Counted from the stretch's first letter, positions 9,055 to 19,558 are shown. The stretch is 64,000 nucleotides of DNA from Actinomycetaceae bacterium (GCA_028724905.1 JAQYTG010000004.1:62001-126000), one strand, 5' to 3'. Made by a program: numbers and translations. The notes: generated by a model from the letters alone, not told the origin.

Positions 9055-10470
9055 TTATGTGTGGGGGTTTGCAGGCGCCGAGCGCGGAGCAATTTTGTCG
9101 AGAATGAGGCCGAGGATGAGCATAATTCCTGCTGGTATCACCCATCCGAGTGAGAGCTGTGCGAGTGGAATCGACTCTAGCAATGCGGATAAGAAACCAG
9201 GCAGCGTTCTTTGGGCAAGTTTGAAACCTTGGACGATGCCGTCAAGTAAGCCGAAAACCGCTGCCGTCCACACCGGCAAGCGATATGTGAAGAAGAGATG
9301 CCCAGGCACGAAGATGTCGATAATGCTCACCGCTATGACGGCGATCGTGATCGGATAGCAAAAGTACATCATCGGCACCACGACGTTCATTAGCGTGGCC
9401 AGCCCCAAGTTGGCAACGGCTAAGGCGATCACAGTGTGGATGACGAGCAAAGCATGGCGCGAAATGTTGGGGAACTGCCGCTCAAAGAACTGTACACTGG
9501 CTCCGATCAGGCCGACGCTCGTCGTCAAACACGCCAGAATTGCAATCAACCCAAGAATCCACTGGCCGGGGCTTCCAAAGAGCAGCTTAGCAGCATACGA
9601 AAGCCCCACGGCACCATCTGGCACGTCTGCATCTGCGATACGTAAGCCGACGTTGGCCAATCCGAGATACACCAGGGCAAGCAGGATTCCAGCCACGACT
9701 CCAGCGCTCACGGTGGCGCGGAAAAGCGGTTTCCCCTGCTGGAATCCCCAAGCGCGCAGCGAAGTGATGATAATCATGCCAAATACCAGCGAGGCAATAG
9801 CATCGAGAGTGTTGTATCCGGTGAGCAATCCGGAAATGAATGGCGTGGCGGCATATTTTTCCGCTGGAGTATCTAAGACGGGCGGTAATTTTATAAACGC
9901 GCCGAGAATCAGTGCCACCATCAAGATCAGCAATGCCGGCGTGAGCCAGGTGCCGATTTTCTGGATCACGTTGCTGGGGTTGATCACGAAGATAGCCGTG
10001 ACGACGAGGAATACTAGCGAATAGATGAAGAGTGCGAGACTGCCTGGGGTGCTTGGCAGATCGCCGATAGCTCCGACGCTCATGGAGAAACTCACAGTGG
10101 CCACGCGGGGTACGGCATAGAGTATGCCGGTGGTGAGCATGGCTATCCAGCAAAACACCAGGCCAGGAAGATGGCCGATACGTTTGGCGATCCCTTCAAT
10201 TCCTTGAGTGCTCGTGGCAGCGGCAACCATCGCCAAGACGGGCAAAAGTACGCCCGTCATAATGAAGCCCGCTGTGATCGCCATCCCGTTTGTGCCGCCC
10301 TCGACGCCAATCATCACCGGCAAGATAAGGTTGCCAGCTCCGAAAAACATGGCAAACAGCGCCAGCCCCGTGATGAGAATTGAGAGAATCGGCTGATTTT
10401 GTTTCGTTTCTGAAGATGTCTCTGGCACAAAATCCCATGTTACCCGATGGTTTCGCAGTTCTAGAATCAT
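9055..10470 (-). CDS. brnQ: Branched-chain amino acid:cation symporter BrnQ
   Basis: A 471-residue membrane transporter of the LIVCS family, importing Leu, Ile and Val with Na+ or H+. After a 25-residue polar N-terminus, about twelve hydrophobic helices follow. The family hallmark FAMFFGAGNLILPVMIGVEGG lies in helix 1, and GLLTGYNTLDAIASLVFG lies mid-protein. Length matches the family. An alternative start at a later Met would shorten only the polar N-terminus. It is transcribed alone toward the dhaL remnant. I searched the upstream region by eye for a T-box sequence on the minus strand and found none. Confidence 0.9.
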   Translation of the reverse strand: MILELRNHRVTWDFVPETSSETKQNQPILSILITGLALFAMFFGAGNLILPVMIGVEGGTNGMAITAGFIMTGVLLPVLAMVAAATSTQGIEGIAKRIGHLPGLVFCWIAMLTTGILYAVPRVATVSFSMSVGAIGDLPSTPGSLALFIYSLVFLVVTAIFVINPSNVIQKIGTWLTPALLILMVALILGAFIKLPPVLDTPAEKYAATPFISGLLTGYNTLDAIASLVFGMIIITSLRAWGFQQGKPLFRATVSAGVVAGILLALVYLGLANVGLRIADADVPDGAVGLSYAAKLLFGSPGQWILGLIAILACLTTSVGLIGASVQFFERQFPNISRHALLVIHTVIALAVANLGLATLMNVVVPMMYFCYPITIAVIAVSIIDIFVPGHLFFTYRLPVWTAAVFGLLDGIVQGFKLAQRTLPGFLSALLESIPLAQLSLGWVIPAGIMLILGLILDKIAPRSAPANPHT

Positions 10471-11159
10471 AGGTCTGAGACGTCATAGCGGGGAGCATCG
10501 AGCAGGTGGCCATGCTGGTGTAGGGGTTGCGTGACGGTTGTTGCGGGGACGGCCATGTGGGCGGTGGCGGTGGCGGCAGTGCGGGTGGTTGTAGTCGTGG
10601 CGTCTGTATGGCGGAGCGGGCAGCCATCCACGCACTCGGCTGCCCGCTCCAGGGGAAAGGAAAAGAACCGTGGGGCACTACTCCCACAACCCGATTCCCG
10701 TTATTCACTTGCACTCATATTCACAGGAAAGATTCTCAGAACCTCACACCAGCTGAGTCCCAGGGGAAGAACTCTTCGCTGACGTATCTATCATGACCTC
10801 CGAAGCTGCGATTCCCTCCAAATAAACCTGAGTATTTCCTGTGAATCACCTTTCGCGGTGACGATGCGATGCTTGAGTTCGTGGGTGCAGTGCTCCGATA
10901 GCTGCTCGTGCCATTCGTGTTTGGTGTCACCGATGATTGATAAAGTCGAGCCGTGAATGAGCTGGGTGATGGGGGGGGGCAGCGTTCAGATTAGATTTAT
11001 ATCCCTACTACTTCCGCAGGCAATGGTGCAGATGCGCGCAGCTGCGTCGATGAGCACCACGACTCAGGGATGGCTTAGAGTGAGAGACTCAGGCGCGGTA
11101 GTATCAGTGGTGGTTAAAGATACCGTGACTGCAACATTTTGAAAGTCGAGGAGCTGTCT
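10471..11159. other. Intergenic region with G9 tract and an unassigned minus-strand frame
   Basis: No firmly supported gene. On the minus strand, about 10970 to 10793, an open frame directly after a C9 run reads ITQLIHGSTLSIIGDTKHEW and continues HEQLSEHCTHELKHRIV. It has plausible amino acid use but no start codon, so it may be the end of a lost gene. The HG...G-T...W-H pattern is faintly like AlkB-type 2-oxoglutarate oxygenases, which I cannot confirm. The plus-strand copy of the homopolymer is G9 at 10971-10979. The rest should contain the promoters of brnQ (minus) and of the nucleotide-sugar dehydrogenase (plus). Confidence 0.45.
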
Positions 11160-12455
11160 ATGCGTATCGCAGTTGTTGCTCTGGGGAAGATTGGGTTGCC
11201 GTTAGCTGTGCAGTATGCGCAGGCTGGGCATGAGGTCATAGGCGTAGATGTGGACGAGCGCACTGTGCAGCTGGTCAATGAGGGCGTCGAGCCGTTCCCG
11301 GGAGAGGCTCACCTGCAGGAGAAACTCTCTGAGCTAGTGGCGGCAGGCAAGCTGAGCGCCACCACTGATTATTCACAGGCAATTCCCGATGCCGACGCCG
11401 TGGTGATTGTAGTGCCGCTTTTTGTCGATGACGAGACGTGGCAGCCAGATTTCACCTGGATGGATACCGCCACCGAATCGCTGGCAGAAAATATCACCCC
11501 GGGCGTCTTGATCTCCTATGAGACGACGCTTCCAGTGGGCACCACCCGCAACCGCTGGAAACCTATGATTGAGGGAATTTCAGGGCTGAAAGAGGGCAGC
11601 GATTTTCATCTAGTATTTTCGCCCGAGCGGGTGCTCACTGGGCGCGTATTCCAGGATTTGCGCCGCTATCCTAAGCTGGTAGGGGGCTTGGATGACGCCG
11701 GTACCCAAGCGGGCATTGAGTTCTATGAGTCAGTGCTCACCTTTGACGAGCGTCCAGATTTGCCGCGTCCGAATGGTGTATGGGATATGGGATGCGCCGA
11801 AGCAGCTGAAATGGCAAAGCTCGCCGAGACGACGTATCGTGACGTCAATATCGGCCTTGCCAACCAGTTCGCAGTGTATGCCGACAAAGCCGGTATTGAT
11901 ATTCAACGTGTGATTGATGCGTGCAACTCGCAGCCGTACTCGCACATCCACCGCCCAGGAATTGCCGTGGGTGGCCACTGCATCCCTGTGTATCCGCGCC
12001 TGTATCTCTCTACGGATCCCGATGCCTCTATCGTGCGCACGGCGCGCACCTTCAACGCCGGAATGCCGGCATACGTGGTAGAGCGTGTGGAAAGTCTGCT
12101 CGGCGATCTGGAGGGGCAAAAGGTGGCCGTGCTCGGAGCTGCATACCGTGGGGGCGTGAAAGAAACGGCATTTTCTGGCGTCTTCGCCACTGTGAGTGAG
12201 CTGCGCAAGCGCGGGGCAGTGGTGGGCGTACACGATCCGATGTTTACTGATGCTGAGCTGCTTCGGTTTGGCTGGGATGCCTATCACTTCGGAGATCCGG
12301 TGGATGCCGTGATTGTGCAGACAGACCATGCGCAGTATAAGACGGTCAGTCCCGCTGACTTCCCAGGCGTGAAGCTGCTTTTTGACGGGCGCAGAGTGAC
12401 TAATCCTGATCTATGGAAAGGCACTGTGCGACTGGTGATCGGGGATGCAGCTTAA
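11160..12455 (+). CDS. UDP-sugar 6-dehydrogenase family (WecC/Ugd-like)
   Basis: A 431-residue NAD-dependent nucleotide-sugar dehydrogenase that oxidises C6 of a UDP-hexose (UDP-Glc, UDP-GlcNAc or UDP-ManNAc) to the uronate. An N-terminal Rossmann fold (VALGKIGLPLAVQYAQAGHEVIG) is followed by FSPERVLTGR, the central helix EMAKLAETTYRDVNIGLANQ and the catalytic cysteine in GGHCIPVYP. A C-terminal NAD-linked domain (LGAAYRGGVKETAFSG) ends the protein. The FSPER form is commoner in WecC/WbpA enzymes, so an N-acetylated substrate is somewhat more likely. ATG 11160 is chosen because AGGAG lies just upstream. It probably feeds surface glycan made with the nearby DUF6541 and glf genes. Confidence 0.82.
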   Translation: MRIAVVALGKIGLPLAVQYAQAGHEVIGVDVDERTVQLVNEGVEPFPGEAHLQEKLSELVAAGKLSATTDYSQAIPDADAVVIVVPLFVDDETWQPDFTWMDTATESLAENITPGVLISYETTLPVGTTRNRWKPMIEGISGLKEGSDFHLVFSPERVLTGRVFQDLRRYPKLVGGLDDAGTQAGIEFYESVLTFDERPDLPRPNGVWDMGCAEAAEMAKLAETTYRDVNIGLANQFAVYADKAGIDIQRVIDACNSQPYSHIHRPGIAVGGHCIPVYPRLYLSTDPDASIVRTARTFNAGMPAYVVERVESLLGDLEGQKVAVLGAAYRGGVKETAFSGVFATVSELRKRGAVVGVHDPMFTDAELLRFGWDAYHFGDPVDAVIVQTDHAQYKTVSPADFPGVKLLFDGRRVTNPDLWKGTVRLVIGDAA

Positions 12456-12538
12456 GCTCTGTCGTCACCGCGCGCGTCACTTGCGGATGCCGCGTACGCA
12501 GCTTCATCTCCCTTGAGCTCCCGCATAAACTGGAGTCC

Positions 12539-12574
12539 GTGCAGCAAAAGTGGATGCGTGCAGCAAAAGTGGAT
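12539..12574 (+). repeat. Two adjacent copies of a 17-base word
   Basis: GTGCAGCAAAAGTGGAT occurs at 12539-12555 and again at 12558-12574, a 19-base period. It lies in the 237-bp gap between two convergent genes, where no terminator is obvious. Confidence 0.8.
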
Positions 12575-12692
12575 TGTGCGGCTTGAAGAAAGACGCGTGC
12601 GGCTTTGAGAAGGCCATAAGAAATACGTGGTGCGGAGCGTCTACGGCGGCATCCATAGGGCGGCTGCGCTTGGGTGGATCTCGCCTCGGGCG

Positions 12693-14867
12693 TCACTCTA
12701 GCCCGCAGTAATTGATGCGGTAGATCACGGAGTCGTTGCCTTTGAGTACCGGAGTGAGAATATCTACTCGGTGTGAGAGCTTGTCAATGCCGTCGAATAT
12801 CTGCCCTGCCTCATTTTCCGGCCAGTAGGTGATGGAGTCTGCGTAGAGGTATCGGATATTGTAGGCGCGAATAATGGAGCAAATTTTCGGATCGCTCTTG
12901 ATCTTGTGAGCGTTTTGTGCGAGATACACCATATCTGGATCCCACGATCCGCTCATGTGTCGGAAGCTCACATCCATACCGCTTAATGCGTATGCGTAGC
13001 TTGCTCCTTGACGAGGGTCGCCCAGGAGCATTCCGTTATTTTTTATCGAGTTGGGGATAGATCGGAGCATCTTGACTTCGCTGGGGCTGAGGGTGGCATT
13101 GAAGCCATCAGCTGAATAAAACTTGTAATTGACGAAGAGTTGCCGAGCGCTCTGGCGCACTCCAAGCACGCCTGTCGTCACGATTGCGATGATGACGACG
13201 AGCGTCACGTACTCTAAGCGGGTGAGGCGGCTGTGAGCTAGTTCTCCCCATTTTTTGACGCCGTATGAGGCGCATTCGCCAAGGCCAATAGCTGCGAGTG
13301 GGGCTGCGAAGATGGGGATGATAGCTCCCAGGCGCACGGCGTCGGCATACCAAGGCCCCACGAGCGAAAACCCGGGGACGTTGACGGCCGCTGCCAGAGT
13401 GAACAGATAGATGCTCCACGCCCAGGAAGCCACGAGCCATCCGTAGCGGAGTTTCACGAGCGCAAAGCCAACTCCGGCGAGTGTGAATAAGCCGAGAAGC
13501 AGGTCTAATTCGGCGTCGCCATAGGTCAATGCTGGAAGCTGAGCTTCAAAAATACTTCCTATGATGGCGTCTTTCACTGAACTTTTCGGTACCCGCCCCC
13601 ATGAGCTCACATGGGTCCACAAACTTGTGCGGCTGGCGAGCACTAATCCGCCACAGGCCAGGGCGATCAATGTCCAGAGCATGATGAGCTTGCTGCGGTG
13701 TACTGCTGTGACGGCGGTAGTACGGGCAGCTGGATTGTGGTGGTGTGTGGATAGCGTGACGGCAGAGTTCCCAGCTGTTTCGGCGTCACGGATTGCAGGC
13801 GTCCTCCTGTTGTGGAACGCGACTCGGTAGGTGCGGATAAAGAAGTGGGCACACAGAGCGAGGAGGGCAAAGAAAGCACTGAGAATGCCGGTGGGGTGCA
13901 CAATAGCGATGCCGAGCGCTGCTGCGATGAGGAGCGGCAGGAAACTGTAGCGGAGCGGAGGATCGGCGCTGCGCGGTTCGAGCCACCAGGCTACGGCCAC
14001 TAATAGTAGGGGGATTAATGCGTAGGCGTAGACGGTGGGCCAGAGGACGCCATACGACATCGGCCGCTCTGGAAATGACGTAAAGACGGAAGCCAACAGC
14101 GGTGCCACCACCTGTACATAGCGGTTGCGAGGTTCGAGGTAGGCGGTGAGACAGCCGATGGCAATCGGCCACAGCGCCAGGGTGATGACTGCTACCACGG
14201 CGTTGGTGATGAGGATGGTATCGCCTGGAATGAGCGCCACAAGTGCGTGAAACCCAGATGGGTAAAATCCGCCTGTGCCAGCTTGGGATTCTGGAAGATT
14301 GCTAGAAACCGCTGCTAAGTGCAGGGTGGAGGCATCTCCAGTGCGTTTGATCCACTCGATAGCAGATTCGTGAAAAGCTGCATCCCAGGTCTGCGAGGGG
14401 GAGAAAGGACTTTCTAAACCTTTGGTGTATCCAGCAGTGCTGAGCGGAAAAGCGCAGAGAGTGCCGGTGATAGTCCAGCGCAGGGAACTCCAAGAATTGC
14501 GCAGTGTGCCAGGTGGTGAGGCTTTCTTGGTGGGGAGAGCGTCGGTGGCACTGCGATGTTTGTAGGGTGTGCTGTCGGGGGCGTGCTGCACAAGACCAGA
14601 TTGGCGCACAGCGTATGCGAGTAGCCATAGCAACCCCACTGCCAGTAGGAAGCTCCAGATGTTCCACGGTAGGTGAATGGCGGCATACACAATAGGGAAG
14701 ATGCCGATGATGAATGCGGCTGTGAGTGGAGCGAGTGTGAAAGCGAGAAAGCGATGCACGCGAGCAGTGCGTAAAATTAGGTACCCTGGGAGCCAGAGCA
14801 GCGCCAATGCTTGCACGGCAGGCACAATGATTGCCGCCCACATAGCAATAAACTCCAGCATCGTCAC
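12693..14867 (-). CDS. Large polytopic membrane protein, DUF6541-like
   Basis: A 724-residue membrane protein with about 14 hydrophobic helices. It resembles the actinobacterial DUF6541 family, whose overall shape recalls lipid-linked-sugar GT-C glycosyltransferases. The N-terminus (VPAVQALALLWLPGYLILR) and the conserved extracellular loop SPSQTWDAAFHESAIEWIKR are typical; an acidic catalytic residue could sit in this loop. A soluble C-terminal domain of about 150 residues includes NNGMLLGDPRQGASYAYALS. One cytoplasmic loop near residues 340-390 is polar and His/Thr-rich. It is divergent from glf by about 200 bp, so a role in building or modifying a galactofuranose-containing glycan is a reasonable inference. 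Confidence 0.7.
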   Translation of the reverse strand: MTMLEFIAMWAAIIVPAVQALALLWLPGYLILRTARVHRFLAFTLAPLTAAFIIGIFPIVYAAIHLPWNIWSFLLAVGLLWLLAYAVRQSGLVQHAPDSTPYKHRSATDALPTKKASPPGTLRNSWSSLRWTITGTLCAFPLSTAGYTKGLESPFSPSQTWDAAFHESAIEWIKRTGDASTLHLAAVSSNLPESQAGTGGFYPSGFHALVALIPGDTILITNAVVAVITLALWPIAIGCLTAYLEPRNRYVQVVAPLLASVFTSFPERPMSYGVLWPTVYAYALIPLLLVAVAWWLEPRSADPPLRYSFLPLLIAAALGIAIVHPTGILSAFFALLALCAHFFIRTYRVAFHNRRTPAIRDAETAGNSAVTLSTHHHNPAARTTAVTAVHRSKLIMLWTLIALACGGLVLASRTSLWTHVSSWGRVPKSSVKDAIIGSIFEAQLPALTYGDAELDLLLGLFTLAGVGFALVKLRYGWLVASWAWSIYLFTLAAAVNVPGFSLVGPWYADAVRLGAIIPIFAAPLAAIGLGECASYGVKKWGELAHSRLTRLEYVTLVVIIAIVTTGVLGVRQSARQLFVNYKFYSADGFNATLSPSEVKMLRSIPNSIKNNGMLLGDPRQGASYAYALSGMDVSFRHMSGSWDPDMVYLAQNAHKIKSDPKICSIIRAYNIRYLYADSITYWPENEAGQIFDGIDKLSHRVDILTPVLKGNDSVIYRINYCGLE

Positions 14868-14972
14868 CTACCTTGATTTGGCTCGCCCTTAAAGATATCA
14901 TTGCTCACCACATAAGTGAGATGATTGGCGGTTTCTGGACGCGAATGCGATTTTTTTCTCGGTTGTGGCTAA

Positions 14973-16268
<1,296 letters not shown>

Positions 16269-16427
16269 GAGATTCCTGCGCTTGCGGGCGGATTTCCTGT
16301 ATGTGGTATTTACCTAACGAAGAGCGTAACTGTAGCTCGGCTTACGCAGTTAGGCGGCAGTTAGATGTAGCTGGACTGCATTGCCTGATAGTCGTTGTCT
16401 AATAGTCGATCTGATGGTACTCATCGT

Positions 16428-16750
16428 TATGTTCCTCCTGCGGCGCCCCTCGTCCTTTACTGTCTGTCGTCACTCTCTCTACTGGTCGTCACGCTCTCCA
16501 CCTACTCGTCGTCACCCTTTTCTACCCGTCCCCCTTCTCGTCCGTCACTCTTTCTGCCTCCTGTGACCTCTTCTGTCCGTCACCCTTCCCGCTCGTTATT
16601 CTTCCCGCTTGTCGTTCTTCGGGCTCGTCATCCTTTTTCTGCCGCTCGTGACTCTTTTCTGCCTCCCGTGACTTTTCCCCTCTCTCGTGGGCTCTTCTGC
16701 GCGTCACTATCCTTTCTGTCTGTCGTTGCGTTACCACCCTTTCTGCTCGA
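16428..16750 (+). repeat. Long pyrimidine-rich tract with loose CGTCAC/CTTTTCTGCC repeats
   Basis: For more than 300 bp the plus strand is dominated by C and T, with recurring words such as CGTCACYCTTT, TTTTCTGCC and CTCGTSACT at irregular 20-35 bp spacing. No neighbouring intergenic region has such strand asymmetry. ORFs here read as Ser/Pro/Leu or Arg/Glu low complexity and are not credible genes. It lies about 250 bp upstream of the GH25 lysozyme gene. Confidence 0.8.
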
Positions 16751-16916
16751 CGCACGCGTTTGTAGCGCCTTATCTTCTCTGCTCATCTCGACTGCTGCTT
16801 CGTGGTTGTGGGATTTCGTGCCGCCCTTATACCGTGTGAATCATGTTAATGTTGTGAAAATTTTTAATATTGTTGCACAAATGTGAAAGCTGTTATACAT
16901 TGTTTATTAAGCGTTT

Positions 16917-16945
16917 TTTGAGACACGTGGGGAAGGTGTCTCAAA
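16917..16945 (+). promoter_or_regulatory. Hairpin in the probable leader of the GH25 gene
   Basis: TTTGAGACAC and GTGTCTCAAA are exact inverted repeats around a 9-base loop. It lies 57 bases before the lysozyme start, in an AT-rich stretch (TTTTTAATATTGTTG upstream) that probably holds the promoter. I compared it by eye with the c-di-AMP riboswitch found before some actinobacterial cell-wall hydrolases and do not see that motif. Confidence 0.6.
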
Positions 16946-17001
16946 GGGCGCTAACAGTTTCGTTAAGTTTTGGTGGCAACACGTGTTGAAGGGCTTCGGG
17001 C

Positions 17002-18663
17002 ATGAAGAAAAATGTGCGGGCACGTCTTTTGGTGGCGATTTCCCTCGCTAGTGCGCTAGCTGTTTCCCCTGTCGTGACGGCAGTACCTGCTGTGGCAGCG
17101 CCTAGCGCGACGATTGCACGAGTAAGCGGTTCGTTTACGGGGGTACACGCACAGCTTCCTGGCGGTATCGTCCAGGCGCGGCAAGAAGATGACGGGCAAG
17201 CGATCCCGAGTGAAGACGATATTGCTGCGGCCAAGGGGGCAGAGCAGCAAACGCAGGCTTCTATCGCCGATATTGAAGTGCAGCTGGCCAACCTCTCGGC
17301 GCAAAGTCTACAAGCACAGCAGGCAGCTGATGCTGCCCGCCAGGCTTTTGCCCAGGCTCAGGCCGCTGCAGAGCAAGCGGCACGCGAAGCTGAGCAGGCG
17401 AAGCAGCAAGCGGACAAAGCCCAGAAAGATGTGGAGGCGGCTCGCGCAAACATGGCCTCCATCGCTCAGGCGATCTATCAGAACTCCGCCACCAACCTCA
17501 CCACCGCTTACTATTTGTTTGACGCCGATTCCCTCGCAGACGCCTCAGCACACGATCATGCTTTTAGCGTGGTGGCCGACAGTGCCGATGCGAAAGTGCA
17601 GAGTTTTAAGGCGATGCAGGATGTGGCTCGCAACCTCAAAAAACGTGCTGACGCTAAAGCTGCTGAGCAAACTCGCCTGATGGAGGCCGCCGATGTGGCA
17701 GCTGATGAGGCGGCGGCTGCTGCTGAGGCGGCGGCAGCGCAAGAGGCGGCCGTTGATGCCCAGCGAGATGAGTTGCTATCGCAGCTTGCCGCCCAGAAAA
17801 ATACCACCAAGAGCTTAGAGGCGCAGAGGTTCAAAGCCTTGGAAGAGCAGCGCATCGCCCGTGAGAAAGCCGCTGAACAGGCGCGTATCAAAGCTGAAAA
17901 GGAACGGCAGGCCAAGGCTCAAGCGGCGGCTGCTGCTGCGGCGGCTGAAGAGAAGCGGCAGGAGCAGGAGTATGCCAAAGCGGCGGCCAAGGCGAAAGCT
18001 AACGGTCAGCCAGCTCCGCAGAAGCCCACGCCCGCCTCTTCTCCGAAGCCGACTACAAAGAAGGTAGATACCTCAAAACCGATCATCGACGTCTCTTCGT
18101 GGCAGTCGCCGTCACTCATCGACTATGATGCGCTCGCTCAATCCGTGAGTGGTGTGATCATCCGCATTGGTTTCACGGGCACGTACTCGGGCAGTTCGGT
18201 GAATAAGGATTCTGCTTTTGATCGTCACTATGCAGAGTTTACGAAGCGTGGAGTGCCGGTGGGTGCCTACTGGTACTCTGCTGCCAATGAGGGTGACGAA
18301 GGAGCCAATGAGGCGCGTGCTGCACTGCGTTTCCTCGGTGGACGTTCTCTGAGTTTCCCGCTCTACATCGACGTAGAAGACCCCACCCATCAATCGTGGG
18401 CATCAATGTCTACGCTCACGGATCAGAGCCTGAAGTTTGCCTCAGTGGTCAAGGCGGGCGGATATCGCCCAGGGGTGTATGCTTCGTCCAGCTGGTATTA
18501 CAACAAGCTCAACCACTCGAAACTGGCTGGTGCTGGCTTGTCGATTTGGATAGCACAGTGGAGTTCGTATCGTCCGGAGTTGAGCCACGGCCTGTGGCAG
18601 TATACCGATGCGGCACGGCTCAGAGGCTACGCTGGCAATCTCGACGCCAACTGGCTGGGCTGA
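17002..18663 (+). CDS. Secreted coiled-coil GH25 lysozyme
   Basis: A 553-residue exported muramidase that should cut the MurNAc-GlcNAc bond in peptidoglycan. Residues 1-33 are a signal peptide ending near VPAVAA. Residues about 70-310 form long Ala/Gln/Glu-rich coiled coils of the PcsB/RipA/CwlO type, followed by an Ala/Lys/Pro linker to about 355. The GH25 barrel starts with PIIDVSSWQSP, has the catalytic acid pair in YIDVEDPTH and ends at GLWQYTDAARLRGYAGNLDA. Coiled-coil hydrolases of this N-terminal type are usually NlpC/P60 or CHAP enzymes gated by FtsEX; a GH25 end is unusual. No ftsEX is in the window. AAGGG precedes the ATG. Confidence 0.85.
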   Translation: MKKNVRARLLVAISLASALAVSPVVTAVPAVAAPSATIARVSGSFTGVHAQLPGGIVQARQEDDGQAIPSEDDIAAAKGAEQQTQASIADIEVQLANLSAQSLQAQQAADAARQAFAQAQAAAEQAAREAEQAKQQADKAQKDVEAARANMASIAQAIYQNSATNLTTAYYLFDADSLADASAHDHAFSVVADSADAKVQSFKAMQDVARNLKKRADAKAAEQTRLMEAADVAADEAAAAAEAAAAQEAAVDAQRDELLSQLAAQKNTTKSLEAQRFKALEEQRIAREKAAEQARIKAEKERQAKAQAAAAAAAAEEKRQEQEYAKAAAKAKANGQPAPQKPTPASSPKPTTKKVDTSKPIIDVSSWQSPSLIDYDALAQSVSGVIIRIGFTGTYSGSSVNKDSAFDRHYAEFTKRGVPVGAYWYSAANEGDEGANEARAALRFLGGRSLSFPLYIDVEDPTHQSWASMSTLTDQSLKFASVVKAGGYRPGVYASSSWYYNKLNHSKLAGAGLSIWIAQWSSYRPELSHGLWQYTDAARLRGYAGNLDANWLG

Positions 18664-19113
18664 GTGCTCGGCTGGGGCTGCTGGGTTGAGGATCGTTGCT
18701 GGCTAGGCTGCTCGTTGTTGGCTGACGTTGCTCAGCAGACGCCACCAGACAGAAGTTCATTGTTGGCTGGTACTTGCGTCGGCTAGTACCTGCGCGTCGA
18801 TATGCCCTCCCGTACTCATGTGCGACTGACTGTCTGTATGCGCGCTTGATATGCTGCCATCTTGGCGGCTCAGATGCGGCTCAGTGGCAGATCTTGGCTG
18901 GTACAGTAGTGATTCTCGGCTGACGCAGCGATGAGTCTTGGCTGATGCAGTGGCGAGTCTCGGATGGCACAGATGGGCGAAGATGGGGGAAGCTGGCTTC
19001 CAGGTAAACACGCACATCCCACAATTTCAGCATTTGCCTTGACTTTACGGCAGTTACACGAGTGTAATTTATCTAGTACTTTCTATCCGACGCGCCAGCA
19101 AAGGAGTAACTTC
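18664..19113. other. Intergenic region of degenerate GGCTG-rich repeats and whiB promoter
   Basis: Bases 18664-18965 consist of loosely repeated words such as TTGGCTG and CGGCTGACGCAG/TTGGCTGATGCAG with no credible ORF. The last 100 bases are different: CTTGACTTTACGG followed by GTGTAATTTATCTAGTA could provide the whiB promoter, and AAAGGAG lies before the ATG at 19114. The listed ORF beginning at 18964 is the whiB frame read too far upstream. Confidence 0.55.
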
Positions 19114-19554
19114 ATGCGGGAACGGATGAGCGATTTTGAGTGCGGGAGCGCTCCGCGGCTGCGGCTAGCACACTCCGTTCCAGAGCTTGTAGATGTTGAG
19201 CTGGAAGAAGATCCACGCGATTCAGAGCCTCTGAGCGCTCGCGGCGCGCAGCGGCTGATGCGCGGGATTTTCGATCTGGGCTACGGCACGGTAGGTGGCG
19301 TCTCGGATCGTTCGTGGATGGAAGACGCGCTGTGTGCTCAGACTGATCCGGATATTTTCTACCCCGAAAAAGGTGGATCTACTGCTCCGGCTACCTCGGT
19401 GTGCAACAACTGCCTTGTGCGGGCACAGTGCTTAGAGTATGCCATCGCCAATGATATCCGGCATGGAATTTGGGGTGGCACCTCAGATAATGATCGTAAA
19501 CGCATTGCCCGTGAACGTCGTATGGGGCGCGTGGCGCAGAGGGGAAGTCGGTAA
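19114..19554 (+). CDS. whiB2: WhiB-family Fe-S transcription factor (WhiB2/WhmD-like)
   Basis: A 146-residue regulator with a 4Fe-4S-binding Wbl domain: the first Cys in ALCAQTDPDIFYPEKGG, then VCNNC and QCLEYA, followed by the HGIWGGTSDNDRKRIARER turn and basic helix that binds DNA together with the primary sigma factor. WhiB2/WhmD members of this type act in septation and cell division. The N-terminal 70 residues are acidic and longer than usual. ATG 19114 with AAAGGAG is preferred; ATG 19126 is possible. The adjacency of whiB2 and a GT2/DUF5719 pair recurs in actinobacteria, which supports the assignment. The symbol is by resemblance only. Confidence 0.82.
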   Translation: MRERMSDFECGSAPRLRLAHSVPELVDVELEEDPRDSEPLSARGAQRLMRGIFDLGYGTVGGVSDRSWMEDALCAQTDPDIFYPEKGGSTAPATSVCNNCLVRAQCLEYAIANDIRHGIWGGTSDNDRKRIARERRMGRVAQRGSR

Positions 19555-19558
19555 TCGA

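Noticed and set aside
10471-10900. T-box leader before brnQ
   Set aside because: No T-box sequence (GGTGGNACCRCG type) or specifier structure is seen on the minus strand.
16395-16886. 163-residue ORF in the pyrimidine-rich tract
   Set aside because: Its Ser/Pro/Leu composition simply follows the C/T-rich DNA; it has no ribosome site and no domain.
16769-17001. c-di-AMP (ydaO) riboswitch before the lysozyme gene
   Set aside because: The conserved core of that riboswitch is not visible; only one simple hairpin is present.
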